A program made the position numbers and the translations under genes. A stretch of DNA of 64,000 nucleotides from NCBI RefSeq assembly GCF_047345145.1, contig NZ_JBLFER010000005.1, positions 124,001 to 188,000 of the forward strand, written 5' to 3'. Positions within the stretch are counted from its first letter, which is position 1, and the number at the start of each line of letters is the position of its first letter. Origin of the DNA: Maribacter_C sp047345145. Lineage in GTDB: Bacteria > Bacteroidota > Bacteroidia > Flavobacteriales > Flavobacteriaceae. The notes under the pieces were generated by a model. That model did not search any database and had not been told where the DNA came from. It saw nothing but the letters and a program-made list of their open reading frames with translations. Shown here piece by piece: positions 43,294-51,478 of this stretch.

Positions 43294-44778
43294 TTAGGCC
43301 CTTGCGGTAAGCGACTTCGTAAACACATACCCAAAGCCAATAAAAAGCATAAAGTGAAACGGAAAGAGTCCGAAATCATTTAGGGGTATTGCGCTGTACA
43401 TTCCGAAGAGAAAATAGCCCATTAAGGCAAATTCTAGAATCATATTTGGTGAAAGTTTCTTAGCCAAATATTTGTTGCCTTTCCATGTTTCCTTAAGGCT
43501 ATTGATGTTGAATTTCGGAGTACGTACAAACTCACTGCGTTTTCCCATATGGCCTTCTAGAACGGCAATGGAGTTATGCAAAGAGAATCCGAGGGCAACC
43601 GAGAAAAAAGTAAAGAAAATTTTGATGTAATCCACAAAATTGTCAAAGCTGCTACCTTGAATACTTTTATAGGTAAACCAATAACAAACAAACAGTATAA
43701 TAGTACTCAAGACAAAGAAACTAAGTGTTGTAAACACCCAATCCAAATGCGGATAAATGGCCTTGATATACATGGCAGGGATGCTTAATAAGGCTACCAT
43801 AAATACACATAAGAACATTGAACTGTTCAACAGGTGCATTACGCCATGAAACTTTGTTTTGAAGTTGATGTTTTTAGCTGTGACAACACTCCAAACGGTT
43901 TTTCTAAAGTTTTCTGCACCACCTTTATTCCAACGAAATTGCTGTGAGCGCGCAGCACTAATGACAACAGGAAGCTCTGCAGGAGTTTCCACATCTTCCA
44001 AATACTTAAATTTCCAATCTTTCAATTGTGCGCGGTAGCTTAAATCAAGGTCTTCCGTAAGGGTATCACCTTCCCAGTTTCCAGCATCTAGAATACATTG
44101 TTTACGCCATATTCCAGCAGTACCATTAAAATTGATGAAATGTCCTTTTGAGTTTCTACCAACTTGCTCTAGCGTAAAATGCGCATCCAAGGCAAAAGCT
44201 TGAATTTTGGTAAGTGTGGAATAATCTCTATTGATATGTCCCCAACGTGTCTGTACAACTCCGATTTCAGGGTCTTTGAAGTAAATAACGGTCTTTTTCA
44301 ACCAATCACTATCCGGAAGAAAATCTGCATCAAAAATCGCTACAAATTCTCCTTTTGCAATTTCTAAACCTTCTTTCAATGCACCAGCCTTGAAACCTTG
44401 ACGATTTGTACGGCGTATGTGGGTAATATCAAGTCCGGTTGCTTTAAGAGCTTCTACATGTTTAGCAGTATCAATAACCGTATCATCGGTTGAATCATCT
44501 AAAACCTGAATCTCTAACTTGCTCGTTGGATATTCTATTTTGGCGATGTTTTCCAACAAACGGTCCATCACATACTCCTCATTATATACGGGAAGTTGAA
44601 TGGTCACATACGGAATCTCTTTTGGGTCTAATAGATTAAATTTTGGAGCAATTTTATTTTGGCGTTTATTACTTAGGTAATTGACCAAAAGGTTCAACTG
44701 CGCAAGGCTATAGAAGAAAATCAACAACAGTGCAATACTGTAGATTGCTAAGATGATGTAAGCGATTATTAAGCCCAT
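43294..44778 (-). CDS. Membrane-bound processive-type GT2 glycosyltransferase
   Basis: The 494-residue protein has an N-terminal membrane helix, a GT-A domain and several C-terminal helices. The catalytic motifs are LDDSTDD, FDADFLPDSDW (DxD), TEDLDLSYR and QQFRW (Q/RxxRW), as in cellulose-synthase/ceramide-glucosyltransferase-type enzymes. The product is unknown (polysaccharide or glycolipid). Its start is 1 bp after the stop of the DPM-like gene, so the two form an operon with the MORN-repeat gene. Confidence 0.9.
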   Translation of the reverse strand: MGLIIAYIILAIYSIALLLIFFYSLAQLNLLVNYLSNKRQNKIAPKFNLLDPKEIPYVTIQLPVYNEEYVMDRLLENIAKIEYPTSKLEIQVLDDSTDDTVIDTAKHVEALKATGLDITHIRRTNRQGFKAGALKEGLEIAKGEFVAIFDADFLPDSDWLKKTVIYFKDPEIGVVQTRWGHINRDYSTLTKIQAFALDAHFTLEQVGRNSKGHFINFNGTAGIWRKQCILDAGNWEGDTLTEDLDLSYRAQLKDWKFKYLEDVETPAELPVVISAARSQQFRWNKGGAENFRKTVWSVVTAKNINFKTKFHGVMHLLNSSMFLCVFMVALLSIPAMYIKAIYPHLDWVFTTLSFFVLSTIILFVCYWFTYKSIQGSSFDNFVDYIKIFFTFFSVALGFSLHNSIAVLEGHMGKRSEFVRTPKFNINSLKETWKGNKYLAKKLSPNMILEFALMGYFLFGMYSAIPLNDFGLFPFHFMLFIGFGYVFTKSLTARA

Positions 44779-44779
44779 A

Positions 44780-45469
44780 TTATTTTAAACTATATTTAAA
44801 AATCCAACCAAGGATTTTTATGCCTGCAAATATACTACCTTTTACGGTACCTGACACTTTTGAAATGCCAATTCTCTTTTTGTAACGCACTGGTACTTCG
44901 GTATATGCCAGTTTCTTTTTAAGCGCCTTTAGCTGCATTTCAACTGTCCAGCCATAGGTCTTGTCTTCCATCTCAAGTGTTAACAACTTGTCATATTTTA
45001 TGGCTCTAAACGGCCCCAAGTCAGTAAATGTTGCCCGAAAAAACAGTTTCATTAAAAAGGTAGCGAGCCAATTTCCAAATATTTGTTGTGGGGTCATGCT
45101 ACCTTCTTCTCTTAGTCTCTTCACTCTAGAACCTATTACAAAATCATAACCATCATTTAAAATGGGACTTACGATTTTGGTGAGTTCTTCTGGGTAATCA
45201 GAATAGTCTCCGTCGATAAATACGATGATATCAGGTGGATTGGATTGTTCGGCGATATAATCCATACCCTTTAAACAGGCATATCCATATCCTTTTCGAT
45301 TTTCGGTTAGTACAGTAGCCCCTACCGCCTCAGCATTTTGTACCGTTTCATCGGTGGAGTTGTTATTGACAACAATAATCTCATCAACCGAGTCAGGAAT
45401 TTCTTTTATCACTTCTGCAATGGAATCCGCCTCGTTGAAAGCAGGAATGATAACTTTAATTTTTGTCAT
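44780..45469 (-). CDS. Dolichyl-phosphate-mannose-synthase-like GT2 (polyprenyl-phosphate glycosyltransferase)
   Basis: The 229-residue soluble GT-A protein has KVIIPAFNEADSIAEVI, IIVVNNNSTDETV, IDGDYSDYPEEL (DxD-like) and KTYGWTVEMQLKAL, the layout of DPM1/DPG synthase-type enzymes that load a sugar onto polyprenyl phosphate. The absence of a C-terminal membrane domain is normal for this subgroup. It overlaps the MORN-repeat gene by 1 bp (TAATG) and is followed by a processive GT2. Donor and product are inferred. Confidence 0.88.
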   Translation of the reverse strand: MTKIKVIIPAFNEADSIAEVIKEIPDSVDEIIVVNNNSTDETVQNAEAVGATVLTENRKGYGYACLKGMDYIAEQSNPPDIIVFIDGDYSDYPEELTKIVSPILNDGYDFVIGSRVKRLREEGSMTPQQIFGNWLATFLMKLFFRATFTDLGPFRAIKYDKLLTLEMEDKTYGWTVEMQLKALKKKLAYTEVPVRYKKRIGISKVSGTVKGSIFAGIKILGWIFKYSLK

Positions 45470-45954
45470 TACTTTAAATCGGAAAGCTTGTTTTCGCGCC
45501 TAAAACTACTGAAACTGAACCATTCTTTAATTTTCTTCCCATTTTTATATTTTTCCGCTGAGGTCAATTTGGTATTGTTATACATCAGGCAATAGCCGTT
45601 TTTAATGCCGTTGCTCAGCTGGCATTTGTGATTAATTTTTTCGTTTTCGTCATAAAAAAGCCACCAATTTGCCCTTTTCCCATTAATATAATGTCCTTCC
45701 GATTGCTTCTTTCCTTTCGGACTGTAAAAGTACCAATATTTAATACGTTGATTGTTTTGGTAGTAGCCTTGTTCTGAAATTTTCCCATTGGGATGATAGA
45801 ATCGCCAGTATCCTGTTTTGATTCCATTATAAATCCAACCCTCAGCCTTTGTTTTGCCTGTTTCATAGTATTCTTTGTGATACATGCTGTTTTCCTCGGA
45901 TGGATTTCCGAAGGATAAAAAGAATGTCAGAAGTATGAATACCTTGGCAAACAC
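45469..45954 (-). CDS. MORN-repeat (YwqK-type) protein
   Basis: The 161-residue protein begins with a signal-like stretch (MFAKVFILLTFFLSFG) and carries at least five MORN-type repeats (GYWRFYHPNGKISEQGYY, WYFYSPKGKKQSEGHY, WWLFYDENEKIN). Such repeats are often annotated as YwqK-type antitoxins, which is not a useful guide here since no toxin is nearby. It is the first gene of the MORN-DPM-GT2 operon. Confidence 0.78.
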   Translation of the reverse strand: MFAKVFILLTFFLSFGNPSEENSMYHKEYYETGKTKAEGWIYNGIKTGYWRFYHPNGKISEQGYYQNNQRIKYWYFYSPKGKKQSEGHYINGKRANWWLFYDENEKINHKCQLSNGIKNGYCLMYNNTKLTSAEKYKNGKKIKEWFSFSSFRRENKLSDLK

Positions 45955-46085
45955 GGGATTATTTTTTAGAATATGTCGGAAGTTTGTATTTAAACTAACA
46001 CCTTATTAAGGGGTTCCATATTTTGTTCTGAGTTTAACGCAGTGACTTGGGCTTTCAAACCCTCCGTCTTCGCCACTGGTGAATC

Positions 46086-46117
46086 CACCTCCCCTCATCT
46101 GAGGGGAGGTGCTTTTT
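46086..46117 (+). terminator. Terminator-like palindrome CACCTCCCCTC/GAGGGGAGGTG + T-run
   Basis: Eleven perfect pairs around a short loop are followed by CTTTTTT, an intrinsic terminator in the plus direction. The flanking genes both read minus, so it may be a dispersed repeat (CCTCCC/GGGAGG family) rather than a working terminator for a gene. Confidence 0.55.
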
Positions 46118-46175
46118 TGTTCCATCAAAATTTTAGTCTTTCGTCTTTTTTCTAAAAGCGCAGCGGTCTAATTTC

Positions 46176-47756
46176 TTATTTTTTATTCACCAACTCCATC
46201 AAATCAACATCATTCCCTAACAATACTTCTGTCGGATTGATGCGCCCTTCCTCTGGTCCGTTTTCTAATTTTAGAACACCGCGTGGGCAAACAGCAGAAC
46301 AAACACCACAGCCTACACAACTTGAGCGGACAATATTTTCACCTTTTTGAGCATATGCGCGAACGTCGATACCTTGTTCACAATAGGTAGAGCAATTTCC
46401 ACAAGAAATACATTGACCACCATTTGTTGTAATTCTAAAGCGAGATTTAAAGCGCTGAACGAATCCTAAATAAGCGGCTAACGGACAACCAAAACGGCAC
46501 CACATTCGATTACCGAAAATAGGGTAGAAGCCAGTTCCGATGACACCTGCAAAGATTGAACCTATGTACACGCTGTATGTATTTTGAATACTGGAAGTTT
46601 TGATTCCGAGTACCGTACTTGTCTCTGCAAAGAAACTATAAAGTGTCATTCCTGTCATCACAATTGCGAAGACCAAAACACCATGAATCAACCATCTTTC
46701 GACTTTCCAAGAAAATAAAGATTTGCTAGAATGTTGTCTATAAGGGTCTCCTAACGTTTCCGCCAACCCACCACATCCACAAACCCAGGAACAGTACCAT
46801 CTTTTTCCAAAGAAGTATACCATTATAGGAACGATGACCACGGTTAAAACAACTCCCCATACCAAAATGAAGAGTCCGATACCTCCACTATCTAGAAGAG
46901 ACTTCAAATTCCATTGAAAAAAGAAATCATAATCTAGCGGGAAAGCATTTTTGAAATCATAATATGGCATTTGTAAGCGCACCATGATTTCCGGAATCAG
47001 AAATGCAAAGACGATTTGAAAGAACAACACCGACGTGGTTCGCACCATTTGATACATGTTATGGCGGTATTTAATGTACATACGAACCGCCATTACGACC
47101 ATAATCACACAGTACATAAAACCATATACAAACCAATGCCCGGCAGGATTACCACTTAAACTCTCACTAATTGGGTCGACGAGATATGTCCAGTTTACTG
47201 CATATTCAGAACCGAAGTACAATACCATATAAAAAGAAATCAGGAAGAAGAACACTAGCCATGCAATCCAGCCTTGACCGGTAGAACTTTGATGGTAAAC
47301 TCCATCATTTTTAATTCCTTTTTTACCCAAAGTAACTACTTGAGGTACGATGAACATGAGCGCTCCAATGATTCCTAAACCGAAGGTTAAAAACCACATG
47401 ATCCCTTTGTTATTGGCGATATATCCTGTTCCAGACCTCTTGCCAATTATGGAAGCCATCTCACTAGACTTTGTATATATTTTCTTCTTGTATTCTTTAT
47501 TCTTTACATGGGTTGCATTTGCATCGTCAAGCGCTTTGGAGATATTGGAGGATAAATCAATCATCCCTGAAAACTCTTTTCCAACAACATTTTGCTGTAT
47601 GTCTTCTATAAAGAGTTCACTCTTTATTCGCTTCTCAGTCGCAATCTCATCAAAAGTACTCTGGTCTAATTGGAAGGACCCTATAAAGGGTAAGGCGGCG
47701 AAAATACCTAGCCCGACTAAAAAAATGGCGATGCCTATGTTTTGTATTGCTTTCAT
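46176..47756 (-). CDS. Membrane polyferredoxin (NapH/NosR/CcoG-like 4Fe-4S protein)
   Basis: The 526-residue protein has about six transmembrane helices and cysteine clusters on the loops: RWYCSWVCGCGG, MWCRFGCPLAAYLG and two C-terminal 4Fe-4S ferredoxin motifs, CISCGNCSTYC and CVGCGVCSAVC with a trailing P. The N-terminal helix precedes a periplasmic domain of about 100 residues. Such proteins pass electrons across the membrane. No nos, nap or cco gene is near; the neighbouring FAD oxidoreductase (47851-49197) is the likely partner. Confidence 0.9.
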   Translation of the reverse strand: MKAIQNIGIAIFLVGLGIFAALPFIGSFQLDQSTFDEIATEKRIKSELFIEDIQQNVVGKEFSGMIDLSSNISKALDDANATHVKNKEYKKKIYTKSSEMASIIGKRSGTGYIANNKGIMWFLTFGLGIIGALMFIVPQVVTLGKKGIKNDGVYHQSSTGQGWIAWLVFFFLISFYMVLYFGSEYAVNWTYLVDPISESLSGNPAGHWFVYGFMYCVIMVVMAVRMYIKYRHNMYQMVRTTSVLFFQIVFAFLIPEIMVRLQMPYYDFKNAFPLDYDFFFQWNLKSLLDSGGIGLFILVWGVVLTVVIVPIMVYFFGKRWYCSWVCGCGGLAETLGDPYRQHSSKSLFSWKVERWLIHGVLVFAIVMTGMTLYSFFAETSTVLGIKTSSIQNTYSVYIGSIFAGVIGTGFYPIFGNRMWCRFGCPLAAYLGFVQRFKSRFRITTNGGQCISCGNCSTYCEQGIDVRAYAQKGENIVRSSCVGCGVCSAVCPRGVLKLENGPEEGRINPTEVLLGNDVDLMELVNKK

Positions 47757-47774
47757 TAAAAATGTTTTATTGTC

Positions 47775-47794
47775 ATTCCGGCTAAGGCCGGAAT
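47775..47794. repeat. Hairpin ATTCCGGC-TAAG-GCCGGAAT
   Basis: Eight-bp perfect arms with a TAAG loop, followed by CTTTTTA. It is a third member of the covarying hairpin family (see 34244 and 38471), here between the FAD oxidoreductase and polyferredoxin genes. Confidence 0.75.
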
Positions 47795-47850
47795 CTTTTT
47801 ATCTGTATTTCATGAGTTGATTTCGACTGCTCTCGACTGGAAATCCTATT

Positions 47851-49197
47851 TTAAGCGTTGCTAAATATTCGTTTCCAACTTTTTTTCTTGGGGGAAATAC
47901 TTGTTCCAAATTCTGAATTGAATTTTGAAACAATTTTGCCTTCGTATTGTGCATAGAATTCAGGGTCGAAATTGGCATCTTTTAAATATTCCATCACATG
48001 ATTGACATCGCGTTTCTCGGTAAGCCAGCGGTCGAAAATTTCGTGTCTCATGCGAATACCAAAAGTATTGACGCCTAAAAATTGTTTTGTTTCTTTATCG
48101 AAAGCTACCGTAACACAAATTTTCTCTTTGTCGTCGCGCCAGTGAAAATGTTGCTCGTTTTCTTTCCTATTACGTTCACTAAAAACCCATCCGTAGGTCT
48201 GATATTCAAGGTCTAGGAATTTGGCTGAATTGAACCAATGTCCGGGTTTGTATTCAATCTTATTTCCGCAAATGGTTTGTGCAACAGTTTCACCCATCAT
48301 TCTGCCAGTATACCAAACGGCTTCAATTGGCCTTCTTTGACCAATGCCTTCATGTTGCTCGGCGCAATCACCAATGGCATAAATATCTTTGATATTGGTT
48401 TCTAAATGACGGTTGACTTTAATGCCGCGACCTAATTCAATACCCGAATCTTTTAGAAAATTGATATTAGGCGAGACGCCTGCTGTAAGTCCGACTACAG
48501 AACATTCAATAGTTTCGCCTTTGTCCGTTGTGACGGCTTTTGCTCTTCCGTTTTCATCTGCCAGTATCTCAACAAGGTTGGTAGCTAACTTCAAATCAAT
48601 ATGATGCTCAAGAATATGTTCGTTAATCATTGCAGATTCACCCGCGGGTAAAACCCCGTTCCAAAAACTGGTCTCACGAACCAAAAATGTAACCGGAATT
48701 TTTCTACTACGGAGCATTTCGGCCATTTCAATTCCTATTAACCCTCCACCGACAATAACAGCGCGTTTACACGTTTTGTTGTCGGGTGTATTTGCTTCCA
48801 GCTGGTCTAAATCTTGTTTAGAATACAAGCCTTGCACTCCAGGTAAATCTTGACCTGGCCATCCAAATTTGTTAGGTTTTGATCCTGTGGCGAGAATTAG
48901 TTTATCATAAGCAAGAGAATCTCCATCGGCCAAAACCAACTTCTTGTTCTGGTGGTCTACGGTATTGACATATCCTTTAACTAGTTCAATTCTATTCTTT
49001 TTCCAGAACCAATTTTCATAGGGTTGCGTATGTTTGAATTTCATGTGCCCCATATACACATACATGAGTGCGGTGCGCGAAAAGAAATAATCGGTTTCAG
49101 CGGAAACTACGGTAATTCTTTTATCAGAGAGTTTTCTAATATGTCGGGCGGCTGTTACTCCAGCAATTCCGTTACCTATTATAACAATATGTTCCAT
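47851..49197 (-). CDS. FAD-dependent pyridine-nucleotide-disulfide-type oxidoreductase
   Basis: The 448-residue protein has two dinucleotide motifs: VIIGNGIAGVTAARHIRK (FAD) and AVIVGGGLIGIEMAEMLRSR (NADH), plus LILATGSKPNKFG, IYAIGDCAEQ and a C-terminal dimer-like extension. There is no redox-active disulfide CxxxxC in the FAD domain, so it is of the ferredoxin-reductase/NADH-oxidase type. The gene precedes a membrane polyferredoxin by 94 bp in the same direction. Together they may pass electrons from NAD(P)H to a membrane acceptor; this is inferred. Confidence 0.9.
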   Translation of the reverse strand: MEHIVIIGNGIAGVTAARHIRKLSDKRITVVSAETDYFFSRTALMYVYMGHMKFKHTQPYENWFWKKNRIELVKGYVNTVDHQNKKLVLADGDSLAYDKLILATGSKPNKFGWPGQDLPGVQGLYSKQDLDQLEANTPDNKTCKRAVIVGGGLIGIEMAEMLRSRKIPVTFLVRETSFWNGVLPAGESAMINEHILEHHIDLKLATNLVEILADENGRAKAVTTDKGETIECSVVGLTAGVSPNINFLKDSGIELGRGIKVNRHLETNIKDIYAIGDCAEQHEGIGQRRPIEAVWYTGRMMGETVAQTICGNKIEYKPGHWFNSAKFLDLEYQTYGWVFSERNRKENEQHFHWRDDKEKICVTVAFDKETKQFLGVNTFGIRMRHEIFDRWLTEKRDVNHVMEYLKDANFDPEFYAQYEGKIVSKFNSEFGTSISPKKKSWKRIFSNA

Positions 49198-49366
49198 ATG
49201 TATATTTTGGGAATGAAAATTAGGTCGCTGTAAAATCTAAGAACTTAATCACATTGCTTAATTTAGAAAGAATTTAAATATTAACCTATTATGTAAGGTT
49301 TGTATGTGGTTCTCGAACTTGTAAGCCTCTGATTTTGAAAATCTTAAAAAAAACATAAAAGTAGAT

Positions 49367-49374
49367 TATTTTTG
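49367..49374 (+). promoter_or_regulatory. -7 box TATTTTTG upstream of the first DUF547 gene
   Basis: It matches TAnnTTTG 60 bp before the ATG. A TTG at 49335-49337 is 29 bp away, longer than usual. Confidence 0.35.
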
Positions 49375-49434
49375 TAGGGATGTTAAAATGCTTTCGACAG
49401 AGGTTTCAGTTTTGAATGACAATATCAATTTATT

Positions 49435-50154
49435 ATGAAGAAAAATATAAGTTTAGTAATCGTTTTATTTCTTACAATTTCTTTTGCGTTCTCACAGAAC
49501 ACTTCAGAATTCTTTTCAAAGTCTGATGCCTTTTTTAAAGCAAATGTCAAAAATGGAAAAGTTGCGTACAAGGCAATCAAGGATAATCCCGCAGCTTTGA
49601 ATGAGCTATTAGAAATGGCAAAAGTGATTTCAGTTTCGAAAGACAATGCAGCCGAGTACCAATCTTTTTGGATCAATGGCTACAATCTTTTAGTAATTGA
49701 CGAAATTGTAAAGAACTACCCGATAAAATCACCTATAGATAAGCCCGGATTTTTCGATGGGAACAAAAACGAAATCGGTGGCACAAAAATCACCCTTAAT
49801 GATATCGAGAATAAATTGCTTCGAAAAGTTTTCCCGAAAGAACCACGCTTTCATTTTGTGTTGGTATGCGGCGGACTAGGCTGTCCACCTATTATCGGTG
49901 AGGCATACACACCTTCAAAACTTGAGACACAGTTAGAAACTCAGACAAAGTTGGCGATTAATGACTCGAATTTCATCCGTGTTAAAAAGAATAAAGTACA
50001 GGTGTCTCAAATTTTTGAATGGTACCCTGGTGATTTCAAACAAGACGGAATGAAGCTTGTCGATTTTATCAATAAATACAAATCTGAAAAGCTTCCAGAG
50101 AAAGCAAAAGTATCCTACTACCTATATGACTGGACGTTGAACGAGGCGCAGTAA
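49435..50154 (+). CDS. Secreted DUF547 protein
   Basis: The 239-residue protein has a Sec signal (MKKNISLVIVLFLTISFAFS-QN) and a DUF547 domain: YQSFWINGYNLLVIDEIV, NDIENKLLRKVFPKEPRFHF, VLVCGGLGCPPI with two conserved Cys, and the tail SYYLYDWTLNEAQ. DUF547 has no assigned function. The Cys/His content and fold hints suggest a thiol-dependent (papain- or transglutaminase-like) hydrolase; this is inferred. A paralogue with a similar end (YDWNLNEAQ) lies in the arsenosugar-type operon at 56807-57733. It diverges from the FAD oxidoreductase gene. Confidence 0.88.
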   Translation: MKKNISLVIVLFLTISFAFSQNTSEFFSKSDAFFKANVKNGKVAYKAIKDNPAALNELLEMAKVISVSKDNAAEYQSFWINGYNLLVIDEIVKNYPIKSPIDKPGFFDGNKNEIGGTKITLNDIENKLLRKVFPKEPRFHFVLVCGGLGCPPIIGEAYTPSKLETQLETQTKLAINDSNFIRVKKNKVQVSQIFEWYPGDFKQDGMKLVDFINKYKSEKLPEKAKVSYYLYDWTLNEAQ

Positions 50155-50287
50155 TCACAAATACATTTTGAATGTTTCATCGTATCTCATGCTAATTAAA
50201 GAGGTAGGGGTGAAGATTCTATTTAAAAATAACAACAATAATTAAGATATTTCCGCAGAGGTGGAAGTTAAAATAAACAGCTTACCT

Positions 50288-51304
50288 ATGAAAACAATAA
50301 AAAATTATATCGCAATAGCAGGAATTATTTTTGCATCATCTGTTGGTTTTGCACAAGATGAAATGAAAGACAAAGAAATGGATGAGCCGGCGCAAGAGCA
50401 AAGTAACATTCAACAATACACTCCGTCAAAGCTTATTGGAAAAGGCCAAGTAGATTTAAAATGGTTTAATAATTTATATACTCAAAACGAAAGTACTTTT
50501 TCGGAGGGCAAGGAACCAAGAGAATCTTTCTTTACCTCTACTTTAGAATTTTATACTGGCGTTGGTCAGAATAAAAGATGGAATATTGGGGGGATCTTAG
50601 AATTCAGATCAAACGTTATTGGAGGAAGAGATGCTTTAGATGTTTTTAAGTTTGATGGAGAAACAGGTAGCGCAAGATCTGGTTTAACTTCAATTGCTCC
50701 ATCTGTCAAATTCGTACCATTTGCATCTTTAAGTAATTTTAGTATTCAAAGCTCATTTTTTATTCCGCTTGTAGATAATGAAACCGAGGACGGTGTTCGT
50801 GGCCCTAGATTAGATGGTAATGGCAATGTTATTACAGATGCAAATGGTAATCCGATAATTGAGCAACTGGTAAGACCTGTTTTTCTTGACCAAAACGGAT
50901 TTATATGGCAAAACCGTTTCTTCTATGATTATACTTTTCCTGGGAATAAATGGCAGTTGTTTACAGAGTTAAATGCAGAATTTAGTTTTGGTGCTGCCTC
51001 TGAGGGAGATGACAATGGAAATACGGTGGAAGGAAGTTTTGCAAATAATAGTTTGAATTTAACGCCTGGATTGTTCTTGAGTTATTTCCCAAGTTCTAAG
51101 TTTACTGTACTAGCATTGGCACAACATTCTTCTAGAGTAGATTTAGGAAACAATTTTGGACAGAACTTTACTGCTGTTGGCGGGGGAGCGAAATATCAAC
51201 TGACAAAAGCCTTAAATCTTGAATTGTTATACACCAATTTTGTTAGGGGCAATAATACAGGCTTAGGTCAAACCTTTAATCTTGGGCTAAGAGGTATATT
51301 CTAA
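50288..51304 (+). CDS. Outer-membrane beta-barrel protein, function unknown
   Basis: An upstream GTG (50261) exists, but ATG at 50288 fits a signal peptide (MKTIKNYIAIAGIIFASSVG-FA). The 338-residue product has a short acidic linker (MKDKEMDEPAQEQSN), then alternating strands (SFFTSTLEFYTGVGQNKRWN, NSLNLTPGLFLSYFPSSKFT, NFTAVGGGAKYQLTKALNLE) and ends with Phe (LGLRGIF), as outer-membrane barrels do. I do not recognise the family. It follows the DUF547 gene on the same strand and may be co-transcribed. Confidence 0.75.
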   Translation: MKTIKNYIAIAGIIFASSVGFAQDEMKDKEMDEPAQEQSNIQQYTPSKLIGKGQVDLKWFNNLYTQNESTFSEGKEPRESFFTSTLEFYTGVGQNKRWNIGGILEFRSNVIGGRDALDVFKFDGETGSARSGLTSIAPSVKFVPFASLSNFSIQSSFFIPLVDNETEDGVRGPRLDGNGNVITDANGNPIIEQLVRPVFLDQNGFIWQNRFFYDYTFPGNKWQLFTELNAEFSFGAASEGDDNGNTVEGSFANNSLNLTPGLFLSYFPSSKFTVLALAQHSSRVDLGNNFGQNFTAVGGGAKYQLTKALNLELLYTNFVRGNNTGLGQTFNLGLRGIF

Positions 51305-51305
51305 G

Positions 51306-51412
51306 TCCCCTCTCTAACCCTCCCCAGAGGGAAGGGAACTGATTTTTATGCATGAAGGAATTCTTAGATTAGTAATAGTTCAACCTCCATTCGGAGGGGG
51401 CTAGGGGGAGGA
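51306..51412. repeat. CCTCC/GGAGG palindrome cluster in the barrel-GH113 spacer
   Basis: Two imperfect palindromes lie here: CCCTCcccaGAGGG near 51316-51330 and CCTCC-ATTC-GGAGG at 51384-51397. They resemble the CCTCCC/GGGAGG elements in the arg operon spacers. This is a dispersed-repeat hot spot. Confidence 0.45.
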
Positions 51413-51452
51413 CTTTTATTCCTAGTTTTAAAAAAAATCCCCCGAAAACCCT

Positions 51453-51460
51453 TATTTTTG
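51453..51460 (+). promoter_or_regulatory. -7 box TATTTTTG upstream of the GH113-like gene
   Basis: It matches TAnnTTTG 18 bp before ATG 51479. No -33 TTG is evident. Confidence 0.4.
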
Positions 51461-51478
51461 CAGGCTAAGTGCAAATAA

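Noticed and set aside
46086..46117. Intrinsic terminator serving a plus-strand gene
   Set aside because: No plus-strand gene precedes it; I list it as terminator-like but regard it as probably a dispersed CCTCCC/GGGAGG repeat.
47350..47820. A 156-codon plus-strand frame
   Set aside because: It is antisense to the polyferredoxin coding sequence and crosses the hairpin repeat; composition is hydrophobic because the opposite strand codes membrane helices.
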